This document shows, one piece after another, positions 48,708-57,708 of a stretch of 64,000 nucleotides of DNA; the first letter of the stretch is position 1; the number at the start of each line of letters is the position of its first letter. Below the pieces are notes generated by a model. That model was not told the origin of the DNA, did no database searches, and saw only the letters and a program-made list of their open reading frames with translations. Made by a program: the position numbers and the translations under genes. This DNA comes from Streptomyces sp. S.PB5 (lineage in GTDB: Bacteria > Actinomycetota > Actinomycetes > Streptomycetales > Streptomycetaceae), in contig NZ_JAQMWP010000001.1 of the NCBI RefSeq assembly GCF_030403745.1, forward strand, positions 682,001 to 746,000. Direction: 5' to 3'.

Positions 48708-50354
48708 ATGGACGGCGCACGATCGGGGAACGAGCCGCGGGGGCGGAGCCGGGGGGACGCCCGCGGGGGTGGGGAGAAGCTCGCCGACTGGGCGGACGGA
48801 CGGCTGGGGCTGTATGCGCTGGCCAAGGCCAATATGCGCAAGGTCTTTCCGGACCACTGGTCGTTCATGCTCGGCGAGGTCTGCCTCTACAGCTTCATCG
48901 TGCTGATCCTCACCGGGATCTATCTCACCCTGTTCTTCGAGCCCAGCGGTGTCGAGGTCGTCTACAACGGCTCGTACGAGCCCCTCAACGGGGTAGTGAT
49001 GACCCGGGCGTTCGAGTCCACGCTGGACATCAGCTTCGATGTGCGCGGTGGGCTGCTGATCCGGCAGATCCATCACTGGGCGGCGCTGGTCTTCGTCACC
49101 GGGATGCTCGTGCACATGATGCGGGTGTTCTTCACGGGCGCCTTCCGCAAGCCGCGCGAGCTCAACTGGGTGTTCGGCTGGACCCTGTTGATGCTCGGCA
49201 TCATCACCGGCCTGACCGGCTACTCCCTCCCCGACGACCTGCTCTCCGGCACCGGTATCCGCTTCGCCCAGGGGGCGATCCTGTCGGTGCCGATCGTGGG
49301 GACGTATCTGTCGTTCTTCCTGTTCGGCGGGGAGTTCCCGGGCGACGACATCATCCCGCGGCTGTTCCCCGTCCATGTCCTGCTGCTGCCCGGGATCATG
49401 CTGGGGCTGGTGGTCGCGCATCTGATCCTGGTCTTCTACCACAAGCACACGCAGTATCCGGGGCCCGGCCGGGACCAGAAGACGGTCGTCGGTATGCCCT
49501 TCCTGCCGGTGTACATGGCGAAGGCGGGCGGCTTCTTCTTCCTCGTCTTCGGGGTGCTGGCGGTGATGGGCGGGATCGCCCAGATCAACCCCGTGTGGGC
49601 GTTCGGGCCGTACCGGGCGGACCTCGTGACCACCGGCGCTCAACCGGACTGGTACCTCGGCTTCTCCGAGGGGCTGATCCGGGTGATGCCGGGATGGGAG
49701 ATCAACGCCTGGGGCCACACGCTCCAGTTGGGCGTCTTCATCCCCTTCGCTCTCTTCCCGCTGATCCTGCTCGCCCTCGGTGTGTATCCCTTCGTCGAGG
49801 CGTGGATCACCGGTGACAAACGCGAGCACCACATCCTGGACCGGCCGCGCAACGTGCCGGTGCGGACGGGCCTTGGGGTGGCCTGGCTGAGCCTGTACGT
49901 GGTGCTGCTGATCGGTGGCGGCAACGACATCGTGGCCACGCATCTGCATCTGTCCATCAACGCGATCACATGGTTCGTACGGATCTCGGTGTTCGTGGTG
50001 CCGGTGCTCGCGTTCATCGTGACGAAGCGGATCTGTCTGGGGCTTCAGCGGCGGGACCGGGACAAGGTGCTGCACGGGCGGGAGACCGGCACGATCAAAC
50101 GGCTGCCGCACGGCGAGTACGTCGAGATCCACGAACCCCTGGCGCAGGAGGTCCTGCACACGCTCACCCAGCACGAGCAGAACCCGCCGTACGAGATCGG
50201 GCCGCTCGTCGACGCGAACGGGGTGCGGCGGCCGGTGACCGCCTCCATGAAGCTGCGGGCTCGGCTGGCCCGGGTGATGTTCGGGCCGGAGACACGGATC
50301 GCGAAGCCGACGGTGGCGGAGTACCGGGAGGTCACCAGCGGCGATCACCACTGA
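48708..50354 (+). CDS. QcrB-like cytochrome b (orphan)
   Basis: 548-residue cytochrome b of the actinobacterial bc1-type. After a 45-residue hydrophilic start there are eight or more helices. Haem ligands lie in RQIHHWAALVF (about residues 107-117) and the PRLFPVHVLLLPG helix. The Qo-site motif is PDWY (about residue 322), as is usual in actinobacteria. A long cytoplasmic C-terminal extension follows (about residue 440 onward). The normal qcrC and qcrA partners are absent here, so it is probably a second, stand-alone copy. ATG 48708 follows GGGGAGG. Its end overlaps the acyl-CoA dehydrogenase gene by 23 bases. Confidence 0.9.
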   Translation: MDGARSGNEPRGRSRGDARGGGEKLADWADGRLGLYALAKANMRKVFPDHWSFMLGEVCLYSFIVLILTGIYLTLFFEPSGVEVVYNGSYEPLNGVVMTRAFESTLDISFDVRGGLLIRQIHHWAALVFVTGMLVHMMRVFFTGAFRKPRELNWVFGWTLLMLGIITGLTGYSLPDDLLSGTGIRFAQGAILSVPIVGTYLSFFLFGGEFPGDDIIPRLFPVHVLLLPGIMLGLVVAHLILVFYHKHTQYPGPGRDQKTVVGMPFLPVYMAKAGGFFFLVFGVLAVMGGIAQINPVWAFGPYRADLVTTGAQPDWYLGFSEGLIRVMPGWEINAWGHTLQLGVFIPFALFPLILLALGVYPFVEAWITGDKREHHILDRPRNVPVRTGLGVAWLSLYVVLLIGGGNDIVATHLHLSINAITWFVRISVFVVPVLAFIVTKRICLGLQRRDRDKVLHGRETGTIKRLPHGEYVEIHEPLAQEVLHTLTQHEQNPPYEIGPLVDANGVRRPVTASMKLRARLARVMFGPETRIAKPTVAEYREVTSGDHH

Positions 50355-51306
50355 GGAGGACGGTGGTCCGGCACTCGTCGGGGGTGCCCCAGGCGGTGCG
50401 CAGGGCGCGGGCCTTGGTCAGCCACAGCGACAGGTCGTACTCGGCGGTGTAGCCGATCGCGCCGTGCAGCTGGAGTGCGGTGCGGGCGGTGGCGTACGCG
50501 GCCTCGCAGGCGGTGACCTTCGCGGCGGCGATGTCCTCCTCCGTCATGGTCAGGGCGGCGCCCAGGAGCAGGGGGCGGGCGAATTCCAGGGCGATCCTCG
50601 CGTCGGCGAGCCGGTGCTTGACCGCCTGGAACGAGCCTATGGGGGCGCCGAACTGGGTGCGCTGTTTCACGTGGGCGACGGTCCGGTCGAGGAGTGCGAG
50701 TCCGACGCCGAGGGCTTGGGCGGCGGTGGTGAGGCGGGCCAGCTGGAGGGCTGAGGACAGGGACGGTGGATCGGTGGCGAGGAGTTCGCCCTGGTGGGGG
50801 GTGGCGGGGAAGAGGCGGCGGGCGGGGTCGAGGGAGGGGGAGGGCGGGCTCGACGGTGGGGGAGCGAGACGGAGTTCGGGCGTCGACAGGCTGAGGCGCA
50901 CCTCCGTCACGTCCGCGTCGAGTGCGTACGGCCCGATGGCCAAGGTCGCCAGTGACTCGCCCGAGGCCAGCGCCGGCAACAGGCGCTTCGCCGGGCCCTG
51001 GTCGTCAAGGCCCGCCAGCAGCACCGCCGCCGCCACCGTCTCCGCCAGCGGGCCGGGGACCGCATGCCTGCCCAACTCGACGAAGGCGAGCGTGAGTTCC
51101 ACCGGGCGCAGCCCCAGGCCCTCGTACGCCTCCGGCACCGCCAGTGCGAACACCCCGGCCTGCGCGACACGGGACCACAACGCCCGTCCGCTCGTATGCT
51201 CCCCGCGGCTCCACTCCCGTATCACCGCCGGAGTGTCCGCCGCCGTCAGCATCGCGTCCAGGGAGGCCGTGAACGCCCGCTGTTCGGCGTCGATCAGGAA
51301 CCGCAT
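50332..51306 (-). CDS. Short acyl-CoA dehydrogenase subunit (FadE32/33-like)
   Basis: 324-residue acyl-CoA dehydrogenase family protein, shorter than usual and like the small (beta) subunits of mycobacterial heteromeric steroid-side enzymes. The core includes GLGLRPVELTLAFVELGRHAVPGPLAE, the flavin-side RTQFGAPIGSFQAVKH (about residues 216-231) and LQLHGAIGYTAEYDLSLW near the C-terminus. A Pro/Ser-rich loop at about 145-165 replaces part of the middle domain. It overlaps the preceding larger dehydrogenase by one base (TGATG), supporting a two-subunit complex. It belongs to the KstR2-type cluster. Confidence 0.8.
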   Translation of the reverse strand: MRFLIDAEQRAFTASLDAMLTAADTPAVIREWSRGEHTSGRALWSRVAQAGVFALAVPEAYEGLGLRPVELTLAFVELGRHAVPGPLAETVAAAVLLAGLDDQGPAKRLLPALASGESLATLAIGPYALDADVTEVRLSLSTPELRLAPPPSSPPSPSLDPARRLFPATPHQGELLATDPPSLSSALQLARLTTAAQALGVGLALLDRTVAHVKQRTQFGAPIGSFQAVKHRLADARIALEFARPLLLGAALTMTEEDIAAAKVTACEAAYATARTALQLHGAIGYTAEYDLSLWLTKARALRTAWGTPDECRTTVLLSGDRRW

Positions 51307-52445
51307 CAGCGGCGTCCTTTCGGCAGGCCGAGCAGGCGCTCGGCGATGATGTCGCGCTGGATCTCGTTGGTGCCCGCGTAGATGGGGCCGGCGAGGGAGA
51401 AGACGTAACGCTCGGACCAGTCGGTGTCCGCCAACTCACCCTCGGGGCCCAGGAGATCGAGGGCCGTCTCCGTCAGGGCGATGTCGTACTGCGACCAGAA
51501 GACCTTGTTGAGGCTGGACTCCGGGCCCAGGGACTCGCCGTCGAGGAAGCGGGAGGCGGCCGCGTGGGTGAAGAGCTGGTAGGCGCGGGCGCCGATGAGG
51601 GCGTCGGCCACGCGGGTTGCCGGCTCCACCGGGCTGCCCTTCTCCCTCCAGAGCGCGTGGAGCCGGGTCGCCGCCGCCAGGAAACGGCCGGGTGAGCGCA
51701 GCTTCAGGCCGCGTTCGTTGCCCGCGGTCGACATCGCGATCCGCCAGCCCTGGCCCGGCTCGCCGATCACGTCCTCGTCCGGTACGAACACCTCGTCCAG
51801 GAAGAGTTCCGCGAAGGCCGGCTTGCCGTCGAGGCGGGCGATCGGGCGGACCGTCACGCCGGGCGCGGTCAGGTCGAACATCAGGTACGTCAGGCCCTGG
51901 TGGGGCTTCGGAGTCTTTGGATCGCTGCGGAACAGGCCGAACGCGCGGTCCGCGAACGCCGCCCGCGACGACCACGTCTTCTGGCCGCTCAGCAGCCAGC
52001 CGCCGTCCGTACGGACCGCCTTCGAGCGCAGGGACGCCAGGTCCGAACCCGCCTCCGGCTCCGACCACGCCTGCGCCCAGATCACCTCGCCGACGGCCAT
52101 CGGCGGCAGCACACGCGCGCGTTGTTCCCGTGTGCCGTGGTCGAAGAGGGTCGGGGCGAGCAGGCTGATGCCGTTCTGGTTGACACGGCCCGGCGCCCCG
52201 GCGGCGTAGTACTCCTCCTCGAAGAGCAGCCAGCGGACCAGCCCCGCGTCCCGGCCGCCGTACTCCGCCGGCCAGTCGACCACCGACCAGCGGTCCGCTG
52301 CCAGTTCGGCCTCCCACCCGCGGTGGGCCGCGAAGCCCTCCGCCGTCTCCAGGGAGGGGAGGGGCTCCGCGGGGACGTGGGCGCTCAGCCAGGCGCGGGC
52401 CTCCGCCCGGAAGGCCTCCTCTTCCTCGGTGAAGGCGAGATCCAT
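51306..52445 (-). CDS. Acyl-CoA dehydrogenase (FadE30/31-like)
   Basis: 379-residue acyl-CoA dehydrogenase, the large partner of the gene it overlaps. Motifs are DLAFTEEEEAFRAEARAWL, WAQAWSEPEAGSDLASLR (FAD/substrate region, about residues 113-130), GQKTWSSRA and the C-terminal YAGTNEIQRDIIAERLLGLPK. The start is ATG 52445; the frame extends to 52490, but the upstream part covers the operator. It is divergent from ipdF with a KstR2-box-like site between. Expected role is desaturation of a CoA-thioester in sterol ring C/D breakdown. Confidence 0.85.
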   Translation of the reverse strand: MDLAFTEEEEAFRAEARAWLSAHVPAEPLPSLETAEGFAAHRGWEAELAADRWSVVDWPAEYGGRDAGLVRWLLFEEEYYAAGAPGRVNQNGISLLAPTLFDHGTREQRARVLPPMAVGEVIWAQAWSEPEAGSDLASLRSKAVRTDGGWLLSGQKTWSSRAAFADRAFGLFRSDPKTPKPHQGLTYLMFDLTAPGVTVRPIARLDGKPAFAELFLDEVFVPDEDVIGEPGQGWRIAMSTAGNERGLKLRSPGRFLAAATRLHALWREKGSPVEPATRVADALIGARAYQLFTHAAASRFLDGESLGPESSLNKVFWSQYDIALTETALDLLGPEGELADTDWSERYVFSLAGPIYAGTNEIQRDIIAERLLGLPKGRR

Positions 52446-52485
52446 CGGCTCCAGCCCTTCGACGACGCGTCGTCCATGCTTCCCT

Positions 52486-52499
52486 AACAAGTGTTTGGT
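52486..52499. promoter_or_regulatory. KstR2-box-like operator 1
   Basis: AACAAGTGTTTGGT fits the mycobacterial KstR2 consensus AnCAAGnnCTTGnT at 11 of 12 fixed positions. It lies 17 bases before the ipdF ATG and 41 before the divergent dehydrogenase ATG. Confidence 0.65.
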
Positions 52500-52515
52500 A
52501 GGTTAGCGTGGCCCC

Positions 52516-53307
52516 ATGACAGGCGTCGAGAGTCCGGCGTACGAGCCGGGGCACGGGCTGCTGACAGGCCGCACCGCCGTCATCACCGCCGCGGCCGGAG
52601 CCGGCATCGGCGGTGCGACCGCGCGGCGCTTCCTGGAGGAGGGCGCGCGCGTGCTGATCAGCGATGCGCATGCGCGGCGGCTCAAGGAGCACGAGGCCCG
52701 GCTGGCCGGGGAGTTCGGGGAGGCGGCGGTGAGTGCCGTCGCCTGTGACGTCACCGACGAGACACAGGTCCAGGCGCTCTTCGAGGCTGCCGTACGGGCC
52801 CATGGGCGGCTGGACGTCGTGGTCAACAACGCCGGGCTCGGCGGGACTTCGCCCCTCGTCGACATGTCCGACGAGCAGTGGTCCCGTGTCCTGGACGTCA
52901 CCCTCAACGGCACCTTCCGGTGCACCCGGGCCGCCCTGCGGCTGATGCGCGACTCCGGCCGGGGCGGGGTCGTCGTCAACAACGCGTCCGTCGTGGGCTG
53001 GCGCGCCCAGGCCGGGCAGGCGCACTACGCGGCCGCGAAGGCGGGAGTCATGGCGCTGACGCGGTGTGCGGCTCTGGAGGCGGCCGAGTTCGGGGTGCGG
53101 GTCAACGCCGTGGCGCCGAGTCTCGCCATGCATCCGCACCTCGTGAAGGTGACCACCCCCGAGCTGCTGGAGGAGCTGACCGCGCGGGAGGCGTTCGGGC
53201 GGTACGCCGAACCCTGGGAGGTGGCCAACGTGATCGTGTTCCTGGCGTCCGGCTACTCCTCGTACATGACCGGGGAAGTCGTCGCCGTCAGCAGCCAGCA
53301 CCCCTAG
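52516..53307 (+). CDS. ipdF: IpdF-like short-chain dehydrogenase
   Basis: 263-residue NAD(P)-dependent SDR. The cofactor loop reads TAAAGAGIGGATARRF (about residues 25-40); VVNNAGLGGTSPL follows, then the catalytic Ser near NNASVVG and YxxxK in HYAAAKAG (about residue 168). In mycobacteria IpdF lies next to kstR2 and acts as an alcohol dehydrogenase on hydroxylated ring-C/D CoA thioesters. Here the kstR2 gene follows after 15 bases and a KstR2-box-like site precedes. The assignment rests on context and length. Confidence 0.75.
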   Translation: MTGVESPAYEPGHGLLTGRTAVITAAAGAGIGGATARRFLEEGARVLISDAHARRLKEHEARLAGEFGEAAVSAVACDVTDETQVQALFEAAVRAHGRLDVVVNNAGLGGTSPLVDMSDEQWSRVLDVTLNGTFRCTRAALRLMRDSGRGGVVVNNASVVGWRAQAGQAHYAAAKAGVMALTRCAALEAAEFGVRVNAVAPSLAMHPHLVKVTTPELLEELTAREAFGRYAEPWEVANVIVFLASGYSSYMTGEVVAVSSQHP

Positions 53308-53322
53308 GGCCAGAATGATGCC

Positions 53323-53937
53323 GTGCCGACCAAGAAGAAACCCCAGGTGACCCCCGCCGCGCCCGCCCGCCGCCGGGAACTCCTCGACATCGCCGCCGAG
53401 GTCTTCGCCGAGCAGGGCTACAACGCCACCACCGTCCGCAAGATCGCGGACCAGGCGGGCATGCTCGCGGGCAGCCTCTACTACCACTTCGACTCCAAGG
53501 AGTCGATGCTCGAGGAGATCCTGCGGACCTTCCTCGACGAGCTCTGGGGCGGCTACGACGCCGTCCTGGGCGCCGAACTGGGGCCGCGGGAGACCCTCGA
53601 AGCCCTGGTCACCGAGTCGTTCCGGGAGATCGACCGGCACCGCGCCGCCGTCGCGATCTACCAGAAGGAGAGTCGGCAGCTGGTCGCGCAGGAGCGGTTC
53701 GCGTTCCTCGCCGACTCCCAGCGCCGGTTCGAGAAGGCGTGGCTGTCCACGCTGGAGCGCGGGGTCGCGGCCGAGGTCTTCCGGGCCGACCTCGACGTCC
53801 GGCTCACCTACCGCTTCGTGCGCGACACCGTCTGGGTCGCCGCGTCCTGGTACCGGCCCGGCGGACAGCACAGCCCGGAGGAGATCGCCCGGCAGTACCT
53901 GTCGATGGTGCTGGACGGGATCGCCGTACGCGAATGA
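53323..53937 (+). CDS. kstR2: TetR-family repressor KstR2
   Basis: 204-residue TetR regulator. The N-terminal HTH spans about residues 17-62 (LLDIAAEVFAEQGYNATTVR, then KIADQAGMLAGSLYYHFDSK). The ligand domain strongly resembles mycobacterial KstR2, especially in FRADLDVRLTYRFVRDTVWV followed by WYRPGG (about residues 163-188). KstR2 represses the genes for sterol rings C/D and is released by HIP-CoA. Starts at GTG 53323, fifteen bases after ipdF. Three box-like sites nearby are likely targets. Confidence 0.85.
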   Translation: MPTKKKPQVTPAAPARRRELLDIAAEVFAEQGYNATTVRKIADQAGMLAGSLYYHFDSKESMLEEILRTFLDELWGGYDAVLGAELGPRETLEALVTESFREIDRHRAAVAIYQKESRQLVAQERFAFLADSQRRFEKAWLSTLERGVAAEVFRADLDVRLTYRFVRDTVWVAASWYRPGGQHSPEEIARQYLSMVLDGIAVRE

Positions 53938-53954
53938 CCCCCATCAGGTGCCTT

Positions 53955-53968
53955 ATCAAGCCCTTTCA
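53955..53968. promoter_or_regulatory. Possible weak KstR2-box-like site
   Basis: ATCAAGCCCTTTCA matches the KstR2 consensus at 10 of 12 fixed positions, 16 bases before the fadA6 start. The 3' half is poor, so this could be chance. Confidence 0.3.
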
Positions 53969-53983
53969 CGCGAGGGAGTTGTC

Positions 53984-55141
53984 ATGGCCGAGGCCTACAT
54001 AGTCGAAGCGGTGCGGACGCCGGTCGGGCGGCGGGGCGGTGGGCTCAGCGGGGTCCATCCGGCCGACCTCGGCGCGCATGTCCTCAAGGAGCTCGTCGGA
54101 CGGGCGGGGGTGGATCCGGGGGCCGTCGAGGACGTCGTCTTCGGATGCCTCGACGCCGTCGGGCCGCAGGCCGGGGACATCGCGCGGACCTGCTGGCTGG
54201 CGGCCGGACTGCCCGAGGAGGTACCGGGCGTGACCGTGGACCGGCAGTGCGGGTCCTCGCAGCAGGCCGTGCACTTCGCGGCGCAGGGCGTGCTGTCGGG
54301 GACGCAGGACCTGGTGGTCGCGGGCGGTGTGCAGAACATGTCGATGATCCCCATCGCCTTCGCGACCCGGCAGGCCGCCGAGCCGCTGGGGCTCACACAG
54401 GGCCCCTTCGCGGGGAGCGAGGGCTGGCAGGCGCGGTACGGGGGCAAGCCGGTGAACCAGTTCGCCGGCGCCGAGATGATCGCCGCGAAGTGGGGGATCA
54501 GCCGGCAGGACCAGGAGGAGTTCGCGCTGCGGTCCCATCAGCGGGCGGTGCGGGCCATCGACGAAGGGCGGTTAGAGCGGGAGACCGTGGCGTACGGGGA
54601 CGTCACCGTCGACGAGGGGCCACGCCGGGACACCTCACTGGAGAAGATGGCCGGGCTGAAGCCGGTCATCGACGGCGGCACCATCACGGCCGCCTGCTCC
54701 TCCCAGGTCTCCGACGGGGCGGCGGCCATGCTGCTGGCCTCCGAGCGGGCGGTGCGGGAGCACGGGCTCACACCACGCGCGCGCGTCCACCATCTGTCGG
54801 TGCGCGGCGAGGACCCCATCCGTATGCTCACGGCCCCCATCCCGGCCACCGCCCACGCCCTGAAGAAGACCGGCCTGTCCATCGACGCCATTGATCTGGT
54901 CGAGATCAACGAGGCTTTCGCGCCGGTGGTGTTGGCATGGCTGAAGGAGACGGGCGCGGACCCGGAGAAGGTCAACGTCAACGGGGGTGCCATCGCCCTC
55001 GGCCATCCGCTGGGCGCGACGGGCGTCAAGCTGATGACGACGCTGCTGCACGAACTGGAACGCACGGGCGGCCGGTTCGGGCTGCAGACCATGTGCGAGG
55101 GCGGGGGGCAGGCGAACGTGACGATCATCGAGCGGCTCTGA
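53984..55141 (+). CDS. fadA6: Thiolase (FadA6-like)
   Basis: 385-residue acetyl-CoA acetyltransferase-type thiolase. The nucleophile is Cys89 in DRQCGSSQQAV; His is in GHPLGATG (about residue 345); the second Cys is Cys371 in MCEGGGQ. NEAFAPV is intact. In the mycobacterial pathway FadA6 cleaves the methyl-oxo-octanedioyl-CoA derived from rings C/D. A GAGGGAG site precedes ATG 53984; the ORF is open slightly upstream. The 3' end overlaps ipdC on the opposite strand by 17 bases. Confidence 0.85.
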   Translation: MAEAYIVEAVRTPVGRRGGGLSGVHPADLGAHVLKELVGRAGVDPGAVEDVVFGCLDAVGPQAGDIARTCWLAAGLPEEVPGVTVDRQCGSSQQAVHFAAQGVLSGTQDLVVAGGVQNMSMIPIAFATRQAAEPLGLTQGPFAGSEGWQARYGGKPVNQFAGAEMIAAKWGISRQDQEEFALRSHQRAVRAIDEGRLERETVAYGDVTVDEGPRRDTSLEKMAGLKPVIDGGTITAACSSQVSDGAAAMLLASERAVREHGLTPRARVHHLSVRGEDPIRMLTAPIPATAHALKKTGLSIDAIDLVEINEAFAPVVLAWLKETGADPEKVNVNGGAIALGHPLGATGVKLMTTLLHELERTGGRFGLQTMCEGGGQANVTIIERL

Positions 55142-56174
55142 GGGCCTCGAGCACGTCACCGGCCTCCTTCATGATCCGCTCCACCAGTTCCGCGCACGAC
55201 GGCAGGTCGTCGATCACCCCGGCGACCTGCCCGGAGGCCATGACCCCGAGATCCGTACGGCCCTCCACCATCGCCGACCTGAGAAGCATGGGGGTGCTGG
55301 CGGCGAGGAGGACCTGGCTCCAGGTGAGGTTCTTGCCGTGCCTCATGGCGAGGCCGTCGTGGAGCATCTGACGCCAGGTGAGCCCGGACAGACGGCGGAA
55401 GGCGGCGGCGTGCCGCAGAGCCCGCAGCAGGGTCCCGGCGCGGCCGGAGTTCTCCAGCCCGGTCACCAGATCCGTCCGCAGCATGCGGTGCGGCAGGCCG
55501 TCCACCGCCCGGGTCACCGTCACGTCCCTCGCCGTCGCCGCGAGATAGCGGGCCTTCACCGCGTCCGGCACCGTCGAGTCCGACGTCAGCAGGAAGCGGG
55601 TGCCCATCGCGACGCCCGCCGCCCCGTAGGCCAGCGCCGCCACCAGTCCCCGCCCGTCGAAGAAGCCGCCCGCCGCCACGACCGGGATGTCCACCGCGTC
55701 GACCACCTGCGGCAGCAGTACGGTCGTCGCCACCTCGCCGGTGTGGCCGCCGCCCTCCCCGCCCTGCACGATCACCGCGTCCGCGCCCCACGCCGCGACC
55801 TTCTCGGCATGCCGCCTGGCCCCGACGGACGGGATGACCACGAGGCCCGCCTCCTTGAGCTCGGCGATCAGCCCGGGGGAGGGAGCGAGGGCGAAGGACG
55901 CCACGCGCACCCCCTCCTCGATCATCACGCGCACCCGGTCGGCGGCGTCCGCCGCGTCGGCGCGGAGGTTGACCCCGAAGGGCGCGTCCGTACGGGACTT
56001 GACCTCGCGGATCGCCTTGCGGAGCTCGTCGAGGGTCATCGTCGCCGAGGCCAGGATGCCCAGCGCGCCCGCGTTCGCCGTGGCCGACACCAGGCGGGGG
56101 CCCGCGACCCAGCCCATCCCGGTCTGCACGACCGGGTGGCGGACGCCGACGAGCCGGGTGAGTGCCGTGTCCAT
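55125..56174 (-). CDS. ipdC: IpdC-like flavin-dependent reductase (NPD/enoyl-reductase family)
   Basis: 349-residue FMN barrel of the nitronate monooxygenase/2-enoyl reductase family. Motifs are VVQTGMGWVAG at the N-terminus, GALGILASATM, FGVNLR, VIVQGGEGGGHTG (about residues 130-143, catalytic-loop region), VVAAGGFFDGRG and GVAMGTRFL. IpdC acts on the hydroxy-indanone carboxyl-CoA intermediate before ring opening. The start ATG 56174 shares a base with the ipdB stop (TGATG). The gene order echA20-ipdA-ipdB-ipdC is as in mycobacteria. Confidence 0.82.
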   Translation of the reverse strand: MDTALTRLVGVRHPVVQTGMGWVAGPRLVSATANAGALGILASATMTLDELRKAIREVKSRTDAPFGVNLRADAADAADRVRVMIEEGVRVASFALAPSPGLIAELKEAGLVVIPSVGARRHAEKVAAWGADAVIVQGGEGGGHTGEVATTVLLPQVVDAVDIPVVAAGGFFDGRGLVAALAYGAAGVAMGTRFLLTSDSTVPDAVKARYLAATARDVTVTRAVDGLPHRMLRTDLVTGLENSGRAGTLLRALRHAAAFRRLSGLTWRQMLHDGLAMRHGKNLTWSQVLLAASTPMLLRSAMVEGRTDLGVMASGQVAGVIDDLPSCAELVERIMKEAGDVLEALRAAR

Positions 56175-56893
56175 CAGGCGGCGACCTCCCGGGCGCGGTG
56201 GCCGGCCGGGTCGAGCACCTCGCGGATCAACCGCAGTTCCTCCGCGGTGGGTTCGCGGGTGTACGGCACCTCGGCGGGGATGCCGAGCGTGAAGCCCGTC
56301 GCCTCCACCACCTGCTCCACGGTCACCCCGGGGTGCAGCGAGGCCAGCCGCATCGAGCGGTCCGGGGTCGCGAAGTCGAGGACGCCGAGGTCGGAGACGA
56401 CCCGTGGGATGCGGTGGAAGCGGGCGCCGGCCGCGTGGTCGTAGCCCACCCCGCACACCATGTCGACCTTCTCCACGAAGACCCGCCGGGAGTGCCTCGG
56501 CACCCAGTAACTCGTCGGGTTGTTCAGGGTGTTGACCGGCGCGCCCCGCACCCCGAGCAGCTGCCGCTTCGGCCGCTCCCAGTCGCCGATGCAGGAGATG
56601 TTCTGGTTGCCGTACCGGTCGAGCTGGCTCGCGCCCATCATCACGTGCCGCCGCCCGCCGGTGACCAGGGCCAGATGCTGCCGGTACGGCAACCAGCCCT
56701 CGACCGTGCCGTCCGGCCGGACCAGCAGTGCCTCGCCGTCCGTCAGCAGCAGGTCGGGGGCGAAGGTGAGCCGGGCGAGACGGGCGCCGACGGAGGGGAT
56801 CAGACCCATGGGACTGGCGAGGATCTCACCGCCGCCCCGCCATGCCTCGGCGCAGGCGATCACGCAGTACTCGGCGCGGGTGACCCCGGTCAT
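56174..56893 (-). CDS. ipdB: IpdB-like CoA-transferase-family hydrolase subunit
   Basis: 239-residue beta subunit of the family I CoA-transferase fold. Features are FAPDLLLTDGEALLV, GASQLDRYGNQNISC (about residues 86-100), RPKRQLLGVRGAP and the long block FVEKVDMVCGVGY. IpdAB opens the last carbocyclic ring of the sterol (COCHEA-CoA) by a hydrolytic retro-Claisen reaction. Start ATG 56893 overlaps the ipdA stop (ATGA), as expected for obligate subunits. Confidence 0.85.
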   Translation of the reverse strand: MTGVTRAEYCVIACAEAWRGGGEILASPMGLIPSVGARLARLTFAPDLLLTDGEALLVRPDGTVEGWLPYRQHLALVTGGRRHVMMGASQLDRYGNQNISCIGDWERPKRQLLGVRGAPVNTLNNPTSYWVPRHSRRVFVEKVDMVCGVGYDHAAGARFHRIPRVVSDLGVLDFATPDRSMRLASLHPGVTVEQVVEATGFTLGIPAEVPYTREPTAEELRLIREVLDPAGHRAREVAA

Positions 56894-57708
56894 GCCCCCT
56901 CCTCCAGGTACCGTGCCGCGAACTCTGGCCAGGGAGTGGTCGCGTACACCTTCTGCGCGGCCTCGTCCCGGCCGTAGTCCGGCGCGCAGGACGTGAAGTG
57001 CGCCCCGTTCGGGGCCTCGACGACACCGGTGACGGTGTGCCGTTTGACCAGCAGCGACTGCGGTGCCGCCTCCTTCGTCAACTCCGCCGTGTCGACGACC
57101 CGTTCGCACGACAGGTACGCCGTGTCGGCCGCCTCGCAGAAGAGGTCGTCGAAGTAAGGATCCGGGCCCAGACACTGCCCGTTGCCCAGCCGGTCGGCGC
57201 GGTTGACGTGGACCAGGGCCGCGTCCAGGCGCAGCGCGGGCATCGCGACGAACGTCTCGCCGTCGGCGTACGGCGAAGTCACCGTCCGCAGGCCGGGGTT
57301 GACGCGCATGACGTCGGAGCCGAGCCCCGCCCGCACGGGGAGGAAGGGAAGCCGGTGCGCGGCGGCCCGCAGGCCCCACATGAACATCGCCTCGTCGATC
57401 TCCGTCAGCTCGAAGGCGCCGGCCTCGCGGGCCGCCCGGTAGTTAGGCTCCAGGGGGATCGAGTCGAGGGTGACGAAGGCGGCGACGAGCTTGCGGATCC
57501 GACCGGCCGCGGCGAGCATGCCGACGTCCGGGCCGCCGTACGAGACGACCGTGAGGTCGGTGATCTCCGACCGGAGCAGGGCCCTGACCAGGGCCATCGG
57601 TTTGCGGCGCGAGCCCCAGCCGCCGATGCCGAGGGTCATGCCGCTGTGCAGCCGGGACACGGCCTCGTCGGCGGTCATGGTCTTGTCGGCCGTGTTCGCG
57701 CCGCTCAT
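56890..57708 (-). CDS. ipdA: IpdA-like CoA-transferase-family hydrolase subunit
   Basis: 272-residue alpha subunit. Visible are GMTLGIGGWGSRRKP (about residues 23-37, the oxyanion-type GxGG), TVVSYGGPDVGMLAA, the conserved Glu in FELTEIDEAMFMWGLRAAA (about residues 99-117), and FVAMPALRLDAALVHVNRAD. Length (272) and order before the 239-residue ipdB match the mycobacterial pair. It begins immediately after the echA20 stop with no gap. Confidence 0.85.
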   Translation of the reverse strand: MSGANTADKTMTADEAVSRLHSGMTLGIGGWGSRRKPMALVRALLRSEITDLTVVSYGGPDVGMLAAAGRIRKLVAAFVTLDSIPLEPNYRAAREAGAFELTEIDEAMFMWGLRAAAHRLPFLPVRAGLGSDVMRVNPGLRTVTSPYADGETFVAMPALRLDAALVHVNRADRLGNGQCLGPDPYFDDLFCEAADTAYLSCERVVDTAELTKEAAPQSLLVKRHTVTGVVEAPNGAHFTSCAPDYGRDEAAQKVYATTPWPEFAARYLEEGA

